This document shows positions 31,389 to 38,605 of a stretch of 64,000 bases of DNA, one piece after another. The stretch comes from Dendrophyllia cribrosa (taxonomy: Eukaryota > Cnidaria > Anthozoa > Scleractinia > Dendrophylliidae), in assembly GCA_024195265.1 (NCBI GenBank), contig JAJLRJ010000007.1:31534898-31598897 (forward strand). Reading direction: 5' to 3'. Position 1 is the stretch's first letter, and each line of letters starts with the position of its first letter. The notes under the pieces were generated by a model. The model worked only from the letters and a program-made list of their open reading frames with translations, searched no databases and was not told the DNA's origin. A program made the position numbers and the translations under genes.

Positions 31389-31670
31389 CACTCCAAAGTG
31401 GTCCCAAAACATCGCTTCTCTGGCTGCAAAATTATTTTGGGACCACTTTTGTTTCAGCCTTTCCCTTATCTTTCACCATTGTAAAGCTAATGCGTTCGCC
31501 TTTCTTCCACAAAATGTGGATTTCGAAGGCAGAATTTATGTCACGATCGATCAAAACACTTCGCCTCGAAACCGCCGCCATTTTAGTAAAGGGGAACCCA
31601 GACCTCGCTCGACATAGTTGGGAACGGTTACCAAGCTAGATCGAAAAGTGGTCCCAAAAAAAATTTCTGC
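31389..31670 (-). repeat. MULE right TIR
   Basis: It is the inverted copy of 22876-23210, lacking about 50 internal bases. It ends GGTCCCAAAAAAAATTTCTGC. Confidence 0.9.
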
Positions 31671-32832
31671 CAGCGCTGATGGTGATGCCAGCTGCCAGAA
31701 CAATCGCTTGCAGGGTCCATCCGTATTTCTTGAAGATTTCTCTGACCCTCTCTCTCAAAGACAGGGCCCTCTCCCGCACCTCAACCTGTAGTCGGAGCCT
31801 TGCCAGCTCTTCTTCTCGCTCAGCAACTCGGGCTTCCGCGGCTTCTCTTTCAGATGGAGACGTGTTTTCATCCTCTATGACGCGTCTGTCTTCAGCGTTC
31901 TGTTGTTCAAGCTCGGCTTCTCTTTCGTTTAACTCATCAAGGGGTTTGGTTGAGTTTAGCCCTGCTTCAACTTCATTTCTTTCCTTCACCATAGCAGAAA
32001 GGCGTGTTCTGGCTTTGTCAACCTTTGCCTGTACTTGGGCGCGTTCTTTGTCTGTTCGTTTTTGTATTTTTTGCAGGGCCGCTAATTCTTTTTTCTGGTT
32101 TTCAAGATCTCGTTGAAGATTCTTTTCCAGCAGTTTTAGGCGGTCTATCTCGGCTTGATTTTCAACGACTGAACCGTGTTCCTGCACCAGAGTCTCCCTC
32201 CTCGCTTGAGTTTGCTCAATTCTGTTTCTTAGGTTTTGCACCTCATTTGCCGCTTGTTGTTTTTCCACAGCAGCCCTTTCATCCTCCTTCAGTTGTTTTT
32301 CTGTCTCCTTCAATCTTTGCCTTTCTTCCCTTATTGATGCATTTTCTTCATAGACAAGCTCTTCAGCGCTTGGGCCAAGGAATGCTTTTTTACTGTCTGT
32401 GAATGATTTAAGAAGGCCCGACCCATCTTGTTTGAAAATGGGAGTCTCGCCACCCTTTGACCCAAAGGAAACTATTTTGCCTTCATTTCCTGGTTTTTTA
32501 CCGTAACCAATTGGGCCTAATCTGTCGTAGGCTACTTTTGGAAAGCGCCTTCTTATCCAGTCCCTAGCTCTATCAATCATTTTTTGTTTGTCTTCTTCAT
32601 GTGTGAAGTCACTAAGATTAGGGATGTCAGGTAACCCGCTTTCTTCGTGAGGCATCGTATGCATTTCATGCTGCTCGCCGCCATGATATGGGGTGGATGT
32701 GCCGCCTGGTTGGAAGGGTGTTGTTGTGTCAACTTCTTGTTCGTCTTCGTCGTCATCATCATCGTGGTCAATTCCATGGTCAACCCAAGGATTATCGGGC
32801 ATATCTCCTGGATCAAAACCGCCTTCAGCCAT
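31671..32832 (-). pseudogene. Coiled-coil/membrane protein, N-terminal piece (split by the Mutator-like element)
   Basis: 387 codons from ATG 32,832. The N-terminus is acidic (DHGIDHDDDDDEDEQEVD). A globular part contains RARDWIRRRFPKVAYDRLG, then a long charged coiled coil follows (residues about 165-355, many E/K/Q/R heptads), and a hydrophobic segment (WTLQAIVLAAGITIS) begins just before the insertion point. The C-terminal membrane part is at 22,631-22,866. The uninterrupted gene would encode roughly 465 residues. The architecture suggests a membrane-anchored rod, but I know no named homologue. It is divergent from the capsid gene with 42 bp between starts. Confidence 0.7.
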
Positions 32833-32874
32833 CGTGGTATATAAACATAAATTTCAAAAACACAAATATATACC
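32833..32874. promoter_or_regulatory. Divergent Polinton promoter motifs
   Basis: Minus-strand TTTATATACCACG precedes ATG 32,832, and plus-strand AAATATATACC directly precedes ATG 32,875. Two transcription units share 42 bp. Confidence 0.6.
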
Positions 32875-34125
32875 ATGGCTGTGCAGCCGAACCAACTCCC
32901 ATCTCACAGTGAAAAGACACTGGGCGCCATGAAGGCAGAGCGAACCGTCAAGCGCATCTCATTCAACCCAACTGCGTCCAATCCCGGCGAAACACTTTAT
33001 GTCTCGGTGCCCAAGCTGGGCGAGCACGATGTTATCGTGTCCGGATCACTTGCCCTGGTGTTTAACATCAGCCTAGCCGGCGGCCACGCTAACAACTATC
33101 TCATGCAAAATGTTTCTCGGGCCCTGGTGGACAGGCTCGTTGTGAAGTTTGCAGCCACAACTGTCCAGGACACGGTTGGGTACGACATCTACAAGATCTT
33201 CGAAGATCTCTTCAGATCAACCGATGAGCGGGACAACATGCTTATGGATGGCATCCAGAGTGTGGATTTGTACAAGATCCGCTCTGGTGCTGGCGACAAA
33301 AAGAGCTCAGGTGTGGATGCAGAGAACAAACTTGAGACAATATACAAGAATAAGTATCACATCAAGCTGGATCACCAAATCTTAACTGACCACGGTGTTA
33401 TATACCCTCAAGCACTGTATAGCGATCTGGTCTTCGAACTAACCCTCGCCCCCGCAAACCAAGTTGTCCGAGGCTCAGACACAAGCAAGCTCGTGTACAA
33501 GTTGGAAAACATCCAGCTGGAGTATGAGACGATCAGAAGTAAGACACTGGCCGATGAGGCAACAAGTACTTACACCACCGGCAAGGAGTTCGCTTACGAC
33601 TTGGTAATGCGAGATCGGGTCCACCCCTTCTCAAAGAGCGGCGACACTCGGCTGAATCTTCGGGTTAACCCACAGCGCCGGTCTCTCAAGGGCATCCTGC
33701 TGCTGTTCATCAACCCATACACGGCTGGCGCCCGGGACTCTGAGAATTATTTCAACCCCGACATCACCAAAGTGAAGGTAACGGTCAACGGCGTTCCAAA
33801 CAGGCTTTACAATGAGGGCATATCTGGCACAGACATGTGGAGAGAGATAACCCGGCATTTTACCCCACACACGGACGGCAGGCCTAACATGAACTTGACC
33901 AAATATCTCACAGGCAACAAGTTTGGCCTCTGGATTCACCTGCGGACCATGGCGGACACATCTCTGCACGGGGGAGGCCAACGGGTCGTCAACGCACATG
34001 ACGGCGTGCAGCTCGAGATCGAACGAAACGGCACAGGCTCGGGAAACGCACTCTGCCACATCTTCACCATCTCAGACTCACAGATGAACATCATGGGCAG
34101 GCAGCTGGAATCTGTACAGTACTAA
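32875..34125 (+). CDS. Major capsid protein, double jelly-roll type (putative)
   Basis: 416 residues, beta-rich throughout. Features fitting Polinton/adintovirus major capsid proteins are an early strand block (TLYVSVPKLGEHDVIVSGS), a NYLMQNVSRALVDRL turn, an insert that reads KIFEDLFRSTDERDNML, strands ending KLVYKLENIQLEYETI at mid-protein (end of the first barrel), and a second set with KGILLLFINPY and YFNPDITKVKVTVNG. Position beside the ATPase is the usual Polinton morphogenesis order. At 416 residues it is shorter than many. The frame is intact. Structural prediction would decide between major capsid and another barrel protein. Confidence 0.6.
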   Translation: MAVQPNQLPSHSEKTLGAMKAERTVKRISFNPTASNPGETLYVSVPKLGEHDVIVSGSLALVFNISLAGGHANNYLMQNVSRALVDRLVVKFAATTVQDTVGYDIYKIFEDLFRSTDERDNMLMDGIQSVDLYKIRSGAGDKKSSGVDAENKLETIYKNKYHIKLDHQILTDHGVIYPQALYSDLVFELTLAPANQVVRGSDTSKLVYKLENIQLEYETIRSKTLADEATSTYTTGKEFAYDLVMRDRVHPFSKSGDTRLNLRVNPQRRSLKGILLLFINPYTAGARDSENYFNPDITKVKVTVNGVPNRLYNEGISGTDMWREITRHFTPHTDGRPNMNLTKYLTGNKFGLWIHLRTMADTSLHGGGQRVVNAHDGVQLEIERNGTGSGNALCHIFTISDSQMNIMGRQLESVQY

Positions 34126-34130
34126 ACACG

Positions 34131-34146
34131 CATATATATACCCACC
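34131..34146 (+). promoter_or_regulatory. Polinton start-proximal promoter motif
   Basis: CATATATATACCCACC runs straight into ATG 34,147 and lies only 6 bases after the capsid stop. Confidence 0.65.
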
Positions 34147-34341
34147 ATGGCCACAAACAACAAGATCAACTTCATTGCCAAGCCGGCTCCCCTGCCATCC
34201 ACCAGACCATTATCACACGCACAAATACAAAGACTTCTGGCAAAGGCCCCCTCCCCGCCAGTTTGCGAACCAACTAATATAGGTGTTGGGTATGGACCCA
34301 AGAAAGCTGCCATTCAATGCACTAATCGTGGGCCCCACTAA
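34147..34341 (+). CDS. 64-codon frame overlapping the ATPase start (N-terminal segment or separate small protein)
   Basis: It begins at the ATG right after a strong promoter motif. It encodes a Pro/Lys-rich leader with LPSTRPLSHAQIQRLLAKAP and then runs over the start of the ATPase in a different frame until 34,341. Because the ATPase itself has no motif before its first ATG, this may be the true N-terminal part of the ATPase, separated by a +1 shift at about 34.29-34.31 kb (a mutation or a programmed frameshift). The alternative is a short upstream gene on the same message. Confidence 0.45.
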   Translation: MATNNKINFIAKPAPLPSTRPLSHAQIQRLLAKAPSPPVCEPTNIGVGYGPKKAAIQCTNRGPH

Positions 34342-34891
34342 CTCTGGCAAGACACAGTATCTTCTCTCCCAACTGCGAGGGGCCTTTAGGGGTTGTTTTG
34401 ATTACATCGTTTTATTCTGCCCCACATTTGTTAAGAACAAGACATACGATGGTTTCGTGGATCGCGATCCACACATCTTTGTGATTGTCTGCCAACAGCA
34501 CGAGATCGAAGACTGGTTGAGGCTGGCGAGCTTCTTTTTCGCATGCACCAACACTTTATTCATTCTCGATGACTGTGCCGCCTCCAAAGATGTCAAAGGC
34601 CGCACGGGCCAGCTGGTCAATCTGGGGTTCAGCGCAAGGCATGACGGCATATCCGTGTGGGTCTTGACCCAGCAGATTACCAGCATTGCCAAGCCATATC
34701 ATGACAACATTGCAGCGATCGTGCTCTTTTACACGCCCTCCAGCAAGACAACCAAAGCCATATTCGAAGATTATGCCGGCAAGCTCTCCCACAAGGAGTA
34801 CAAAGAGTTTATTGCAAGGCTCAAATCCCGCAAGTTCTCCCACCTGGTTTTCTCTCTTAGACACCCGTATGGAATTGAGTACAAGGTTTAA
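34292..34891 (+). CDS. Genome-packaging ATPase (FtsK/HerA-like)
   Basis: 199 residues from ATG 34,292. Walker A is GPTNSGKT (residues 14-21). Walker B is TLFILDDCAA at about 85-95. An FSARHDGISVWVLTQQ stretch carries the conserved Gln after a strand (sensor), as in the A32/packaging ATPase family of NCLDVs, virophages and Polintons. It would pump DNA into the capsid. It lies in the usual block after the major capsid gene. The N-terminus is uncertain because of the overlapping frame from 34,147. Confidence 0.85.
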   Translation: MDPRKLPFNALIVGPTNSGKTQYLLSQLRGAFRGCFDYIVLFCPTFVKNKTYDGFVDRDPHIFVIVCQQHEIEDWLRLASFFFACTNTLFILDDCAASKDVKGRTGQLVNLGFSARHDGISVWVLTQQITSIAKPYHDNIAAIVLFYTPSSKTTKAIFEDYAGKLSHKEYKEFIARLKSRKFSHLVFSLRHPYGIEYKV

Positions 34892-34893
34892 AC

Positions 34894-34906
34894 ACATATA
34901 TATACC
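34894..34906 (+). promoter_or_regulatory. Polinton start-proximal promoter motif
   Basis: CACATATATATACC directly precedes ATG 34,907. It is the best match to the consensus. Confidence 0.65.
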
Positions 34907-35146
34907 ATGAATGCGCCAACCAGTCTACACAAACTGACTGTGCTTTCACAGCTTTTGGATGAGTTACACAAACACGCCCTTGAGGCGCAAAACAAAATTA
35001 TCAAAGCCGCTGGTGAGGAAGATCTGCGCCTCATGCTTCTTAACAGATATCCCTTGCGGTTGACTTCTTTGCCAGACACCATGGCGGGGGTGATACGGGA
35101 GATTGAAACTCTTTTGCCAGACATCAAGAGAATTATTGAAAAATAA
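34907..35146 (+). CDS. Small helical protein, 79 aa (unknown)
   Basis: An all-helical, Leu-rich protein (LSQLLDELHKHALEAQNKII) with no membrane segment. It has its own promoter motif, and its stop overlaps an AATAAA signal. It resembles no family I can name. Its size and context suggest a virion or scaffold helper, which is an inference only. Confidence 0.65.
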   Translation: MNAPTSLHKLTVLSQLLDELHKHALEAQNKIIKAAGEEDLRLMLLNRYPLRLTSLPDTMAGVIREIETLLPDIKRIIEK

Positions 35147-35150
35147 AACA

Positions 35151-35166
35151 CATATGTATACCCCTG
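35151..35166 (+). promoter_or_regulatory. Polyadenylation-plus-promoter junction
   Basis: AATAAA (35,143-35,148) is followed by CATATGTATACCCCTG and then ATG 35,167. Confidence 0.6.
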
Positions 35167-35766
35167 ATGATGGCAGAAGCAGCTGAAGAGCAGGTCAACT
35201 TGGACGAAGTAATGCAGATGCTGGAGGCCACCCCTGGTGCGGCACCTCCCACAGGGCTAGTGTGTGACAATGACATTCCTGCCAAACGTGAGAAGCTGGC
35301 AATCCTTGTTTCAACAGGCAAGGCCAAAGAAGCCATCGGCGTGCAGCTCACACATGATCATGTCAAGCGGTTGTCAGACAAGGACGTTGACAAGTACTGC
35401 AAACGATACGAGGCATACATCGGCAACAAGACGACCGAATCCCTAGTTGATTCTGGCATCATGCTAATATCCAAAGGCGTTGGCATGGTGGTCCCGGTTG
35501 ATGATGTGGCGGAACTCAAGAACGACTACATAATCAACCAGGAGCTGTCAAATCTTGCTGGGGCTATTGCCGTGCAATGCGGACGATGGCTGGCGATTGC
35601 CAATGCTGCTCTCATCACAACAAAACACATCAAGTTTGAACGAGAGCCTGATTTGATAGAATTGGAACCACCAACCACACATCCAACCAGAGACAGTGAA
35701 GGCTATCCACTTGAGGGACTTGATGAAGTTGGGTTGGGACCTGTGGCGACCTCGCAGCAACCTTGA
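35167..35766 (+). CDS. Unknown Polinton protein, 199 aa
   Basis: It has an acidic N-terminus, a middle with KRLSDKDVDKYCKRYEAYIG, and a hydrophobic pair of segments (SGIMLISKGVGMVVPVDD and LSNLAGAIAVQCGRWLAIANAAL) that could be membrane helices or a buried core. The C-terminus is Pro-rich. I recall similar genes in cnidarian Polintons without a function. It has its own promoter motif. It is followed by a run of ACCTGTCAGCA repeats (35,761-35,812) and AATAAA. Confidence 0.65.
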   Translation: MMAEAAEEQVNLDEVMQMLEATPGAAPPTGLVCDNDIPAKREKLAILVSTGKAKEAIGVQLTHDHVKRLSDKDVDKYCKRYEAYIGNKTTESLVDSGIMLISKGVGMVVPVDDVAELKNDYIINQELSNLAGAIAVQCGRWLAIANAALITTKHIKFEREPDLIELEPPTTHPTRDSEGYPLEGLDEVGLGPVATSQQP

Positions 35767-35812
35767 AGAAACCTGGCAGCAACCTGTCAGCAACCTGTCA
35801 GCAACCTGGCAC
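35763..35812 (+). repeat. Short tandem repeat after a Polinton gene
   Basis: Four copies of AACCTGKCAGC in a row start just before the stop codon. They look like a recent slippage product in the 3' UTR. Confidence 0.7.
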
Positions 35813-35833
35813 ATCTTGTAAAAAATAAAATTC

Positions 35834-35846
35834 ACATATATACAGG
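35834..35846 (+). promoter_or_regulatory. Polyadenylation-plus-promoter junction
   Basis: AATAAA (35,824-35,829) precedes CACATATATACAGG and ATG 35,847. Confidence 0.6.
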
Positions 35847-36317
35847 ATGGCCACACCACTCGAGACGATCCCTGAAGAAACTCCACTTCCAACTCCAACA
35901 CCTGCACGGGTTACCTCTGAGGCTCCAAAAACAAAGCCTGCAACAGAAAAGAACCCCGGCCGTGTTGCTTCTGGCAAAAGGTTAGCAGAACGAAACCGCA
36001 TGGCCCGGGAAGCAAAGAAAAAGGTCGAAGCACAAAAGCCTGCACCCTCAACAAGTGAAAACAATTCTCCAACAAGTGGCACAACAAGTGACAGCAACGG
36101 CAACTCAATCGTTTATATTCTGGGGGTTGGCGGGTTGATTGTCTCTGCTGCTGGTGTTTATTACCAGCGCGAAGCCATAATGCAAAGGCTTGGACGTAAA
36201 TCTAACACACCAGCAACACCAGCAAACACACCAGCAAACACACCACAAGCAGCCACACCCGCTGCATCACCCCCATCTCGAATTCCTGTAAAACAAGGAA
36301 TTAAAAAAATGGAATAA
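35847..36317 (+). CDS. Single-pass membrane protein, 156 aa (unknown)
   Basis: A Pro/Thr-rich and basic N-terminal half (KRLAERNRMAREAKKK) precedes one membrane helix (SIVYILGVGGLIVSAAGVYY, about 92-111). The C-terminal tail is basic with NTPANTP repeats. There is no signal peptide. It is probably a virion membrane or core-associated protein, but this is inferred from context only. The stop merges with AATAAA. Confidence 0.65.
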   Translation: MATPLETIPEETPLPTPTPARVTSEAPKTKPATEKNPGRVASGKRLAERNRMAREAKKKVEAQKPAPSTSENNSPTSGTTSDSNGNSIVYILGVGGLIVSAAGVYYQREAIMQRLGRKSNTPATPANTPANTPQAATPAASPPSRIPVKQGIKKME

Positions 36318-36324
36318 AAAAAAC

Positions 36325-36340
36325 ATATATATACTGCACC
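36325..36340 (+). promoter_or_regulatory. Polyadenylation-plus-promoter junction
   Basis: GGAATAAAAAAAA is followed by CATATATATACTGCACC and ATG 36,341. Confidence 0.6.
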
Positions 36341-36547
36341 ATGAATCCTTTCCAGCCTGGGATAAATATTGCTGCAATCGGAGGCGTGCTTCTTTTTTTG
36401 GTTGGATTTAACGTGACCGCTATTGAAACTATGTACAGATTGGCAATGAACAGGCACAACGAGCCCCTGAGCCAGAGCCTGAGCCAGAGCCTGAGCCCGA
36501 GTCTGAGGACGAGGTCGAGGAGCCACGAGTCTGAGTCAGAAAAATAA
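36341..36547 (+). CDS. Small membrane protein, 68 aa (unknown)
   Basis: One N-terminal membrane helix (INIAAIGGVLLFLVGFNVTA) is followed by a Ser-rich tail made of LSQS repeats (from a 12-bp GAGCCTGAGCCA repeat at about 36,460-36,500) and an Arg-rich end. It carries its own promoter motif and a terminal AATAAA. Confidence 0.6.
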   Translation: MNPFQPGINIAAIGGVLLFLVGFNVTAIETMYRLAMNRHNEPLSQSLSQSLSPSLRTRSRSHESESEK

Positions 36548-36552
36548 AAAAT

Positions 36553-36575
36553 CATATGTATACTAGGCACAAACC
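36553..36575 (+). promoter_or_regulatory. Polyadenylation-plus-promoter junction
   Basis: AAATAAAAAA overlaps the preceding stop and is followed by CATATGTATACTAGG, 11 bases before ATG 36,576. Confidence 0.55.
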
Positions 36576-36797
36576 ATGTCTGACAACAAGCTTGTGAAGT
36601 CTATCCTCGACGCCGCAACAATCACTGGCCTTGTCGCTGGTATTGGTTGGATTGGGAAAAAGACCATCAAAGAAAACTTCACTGCCGACCCCAGTGCAAG
36701 CTTGATGAATTATGTCAAGTTCACAGCCGTCATGGCTGGCACCATCGCACTGAAGAAATATCTCGAGGACCAGAAAATCCTCCCAGACAACTTGTAA
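36576..36797 (+). CDS. Small hydrophobic protein, 73 aa (unknown)
   Basis: Two hydrophobic helices (about 10-27, TITGLVAGIGWIG, and 46-60, FTAVMAGTIALKK) are joined by a short polar loop. Possibly a two-pass membrane protein. It is intact and has its own promoter motif. Confidence 0.6.
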   Translation: MSDNKLVKSILDAATITGLVAGIGWIGKKTIKENFTADPSASLMNYVKFTAVMAGTIALKKYLEDQKILPDNL

Positions 36798-36842
36798 CAC
36801 CGGCAGCATCTAACCAACCATGTAAAAAACACACACCCCACA

Positions 36843-37280
36843 ATGGCTTCGATCACAATAATGGCCCTTGGCGCTGTTCTGAATGCGGCCGCTTTCACGG
36901 GCGGCAATTATCTCTCAAAATATCTGTCTGGCGTTAACGGAAATGCAGCAATGGATGAGAAAATCCGACATGACCACGCCCTGGAACAATACCAAGCTGC
37001 TTACGCCAAATACCAGAAGGACCGCACCAAGCTCCTCGACTGGATTGCAGCCAACGATCGGAAGGAACACCAAGCTAGCAAAAACTTCCAAACCACTGAC
37101 CAAGCACTTGTCTTGTATAACCAGATGCACCAAACGCAACAAGATAAACAAATCAAAGACAACAAAGAGCCTGTCTTCTCAGACTTCTACAAGCCCAGTA
37201 CACAACAGAAGAATGGCGAACTTGCGTTCATTGGAGGCACCCTGCTTGCGGGTGGGTATGCGGCTTATCGCTTTCTTTAA
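36843..37280 (+). CDS. Membrane-ended helical protein, 145 aa (unknown)
   Basis: A hydrophobic N-terminus (SITIMALGAVLNAAAFTGG) and a hydrophobic C-terminus (FIGGTLLAGGYAAYRFL) enclose a long charged helix rich in Gln, Lys and Asp. The symmetrical layout suggests a membrane-bridging or hairpin protein. The TATA-like motif before the ATG is missing here, so it may share the message of the preceding gene 45 bp upstream. Confidence 0.65.
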   Translation: MASITIMALGAVLNAAAFTGGNYLSKYLSGVNGNAAMDEKIRHDHALEQYQAAYAKYQKDRTKLLDWIAANDRKEHQASKNFQTTDQALVLYNQMHQTQQDKQIKDNKEPVFSDFYKPSTQQKNGELAFIGGTLLAGGYAAYRFL

Positions 37281-37297
37281 AAAAATTAAAAAAAAAT

Positions 37298-37311
37298 CCC
37301 ATATATATACC
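37298..37311 (+). promoter_or_regulatory. Polinton start-proximal promoter motif
   Basis: CCCATATATATACC directly precedes ATG 37,312, after an A-rich stretch with no clean AATAAA. Confidence 0.65.
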
Positions 37312-37704
37312 ATGGCTGCACCCGCTAAAGAAGCGACATTTTTACCAGCATTCCCGGAAGAGAATTTTGAATTTATTTCCTCCTTCTGTACGGCTATAAT
37401 TACCCAAAACCCTGAGGAACTAACTCAAGCGGTTCATAAAACGTGTGAACTAGGTAGAAAAATTTATCCCGGGCTTTCTTTTGACGAAAATGAAGCATAC
37501 AGAAATATTGTAAACCTGCGCAATTTATTTGAACAGGCTTCTCCTCGAGTCGAACACACCTCCAGCCGCATAGACATGGGCGTATTACACCAATTCATAA
37601 CCATATATACCCCCTATGGAGGCCAAACTCTCAAAGATCTATTACAGTCCGAAAGGGAATTGGAAAGGTCTTGCCGCTGTCAAAAAGCTAGCTGCAGCAG
37701 CTAA
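37312..37704 (+). CDS. Unknown 130-aa protein overlapping the integrase start
   Basis: The start is set by the motif at 37,298-37,311. The frame is open further upstream but there it only shadows the preceding gene. It is a soluble, helical protein (ENFEFISSFCTAIITQNPEE ...) with a Cys-rich end (CRCQKASCSS). Its last 30 codons overlap the integrase gene in another frame, and the integrase promoter motif lies inside its coding region. Confidence 0.6.
   Translation: MAAPAKEATFLPAFPEENFEFISSFCTAIITQNPEELTQAVHKTCELGRKIYPGLSFDENEAYRNIVNLRNLFEQASPRVEHTSSRIDMGVLHQFITIYTPYGGQTLKDLLQSERELERSCRCQKASCSS
37602..37615 (+). promoter_or_regulatory. Integrase promoter motif
   Basis: CATATATACCCCCT directly precedes ATG 37,616, inside the upstream gene. 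Confidence 0.6.
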
Positions 37705-38605
37705 GGTCTCTGACGATGTCGCAAAGAAATGGCTGATCAAACAAGCCCTTTGGCAAGTTTACCTCCCGGCGCCACGCCATATCCCTCGCCCCAAGTTTGA
37801 CGTCTCATCACCCAATGCAGTGCATCAAGCAGATCTTCTCTTCCTGCCCCACGACAAACTTCCTCGTGGGAGAAAGGTGTACAAATACGCATTAACCCTT
37901 GTGGATGTGGCTAGCCGTTACAAAGCAGCAGAACCCTTGACTTCGAAAGAGTCTGAAGAAGTCTCAAGGGCATTTCAGAAGATTTACAGACGTGGGCCTT
38001 TGAAATGGCCGCAACTCTTGCAAGTTGACCCTGGGAAAGAGTTTATGGGGGCTGTGACAAAAGAGATGGGGGACAACAAAACGACCATTCGTCGCGGACG
38101 GGTTGATATCCACAGAGACCAAGCAATTGTGGAGAGATTCAACCGAACCCTGGCTGAAAGGCTGTTTGGTTATCAGTATGCCGTTGAAATGAATATGCCC
38201 TCTGGCCGTTCGACTGCTTGGGTCAAAAGACTGCCAGATGTTATCTCGGCCTTGAACAATGAAGTAACAAGACTCACTGGCAAGAAGCCAAAGGATGCAA
38301 TCAAAGAGAAAGCCGTTTCTGCCAAGCCTGCGACACCATATGCTAGGCCAGTTGGGGTGAAAGAGAAGAAGCTCCCACCACGGGTGAGTGTGAGATATTT
38401 GTATCAGCCTGGCGAGCTGGAAGGGGGTGGGAGGCGTGCGACCGACCCGATCTGGTCTTTACAGGTCTACCAAATACAAAGGATTGTAACCAAGCCGAAT
38501 GAGCCAGTGGTTTATTATCTCTATGACGGGCCTAAGCGAGGCTTCGTTCGTGAGGAGCTGATGGTTGCGCCGCCAGGCACTCAGTTGCCCCCGATATCTT
38601 TGTGA
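37616..38605 (+). CDS. Retroviral-type (rve, DDE) integrase of the Polinton
   Basis: 329 residues. It opens with a short helical N-terminal domain. The core has Asp73 (HQADLLFL), Asp138 (LQVDPGKEF) and Glu173 (QAIVERFNRTL), the DDE triad of retroviral and Polinton integrases. VDVASRYKAAEPL marks the RNase H-like fold. The C-terminal region (RVSVRYLYQPGEL ... VYYLYDGPKRGFVREEL) looks like an SH3/chromo-type DNA-binding barrel. It inserts the element DNA and makes the target duplication. The frame is intact. Its 3' end overlaps the polymerase 3' end by 25 bp, a convergent layout common in Polintons. Confidence 0.9.
   Translation: MEAKLSKIYYSPKGNWKGLAAVKKLAAAAKVSDDVAKKWLIKQALWQVYLPAPRHIPRPKFDVSSPNAVHQADLLFLPHDKLPRGRKVYKYALTLVDVASRYKAAEPLTSKESEEVSRAFQKIYRRGPLKWPQLLQVDPGKEFMGAVTKEMGDNKTTIRRGRVDIHRDQAIVERFNRTLAERLFGYQYAVEMNMPSGRSTAWVKRLPDVISALNNEVTRLTGKKPKDAIKEKAVSAKPATPYARPVGVKEKKLPPRVSVRYLYQPGELEGGGRRATDPIWSLQVYQIQRIVTKPNEPVVYYLYDGPKRGFVREELMVAPPGTQLPPISL

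Larger units (their letters stand above)
22876..31670 (+). mobile_element. Mutator-like element (MULE) with protease domains, 8.8 kb
   Basis: It is bounded by long TIRs (left 22,876-23,210, right 31,389-31,670) and a perfect 9-bp duplication, the length typical of MULEs. It holds one four-exon gene with USP, ULP1, MULE transposase and SWIM parts. The TIRs are nearly identical apart from about 50 bp extra in the left one (23,097-23,150). The gene has no stop or frameshift, so insertion was recent and the element may be active. It lies inside a Polinton gene. Confidence 0.9.

Noticed and set aside
31679..32402. Plus-strand Ser/Leu-rich frames opposite the coiled-coil gene
   Set aside because: Shadows of the highly charged minus-strand coiled coil.
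36883..37311. Upstream extension of the 130-residue gene
   Set aside because: It only overlaps the preceding gene in another frame; the promoter motif at 37,298 sets the start at 37,312.
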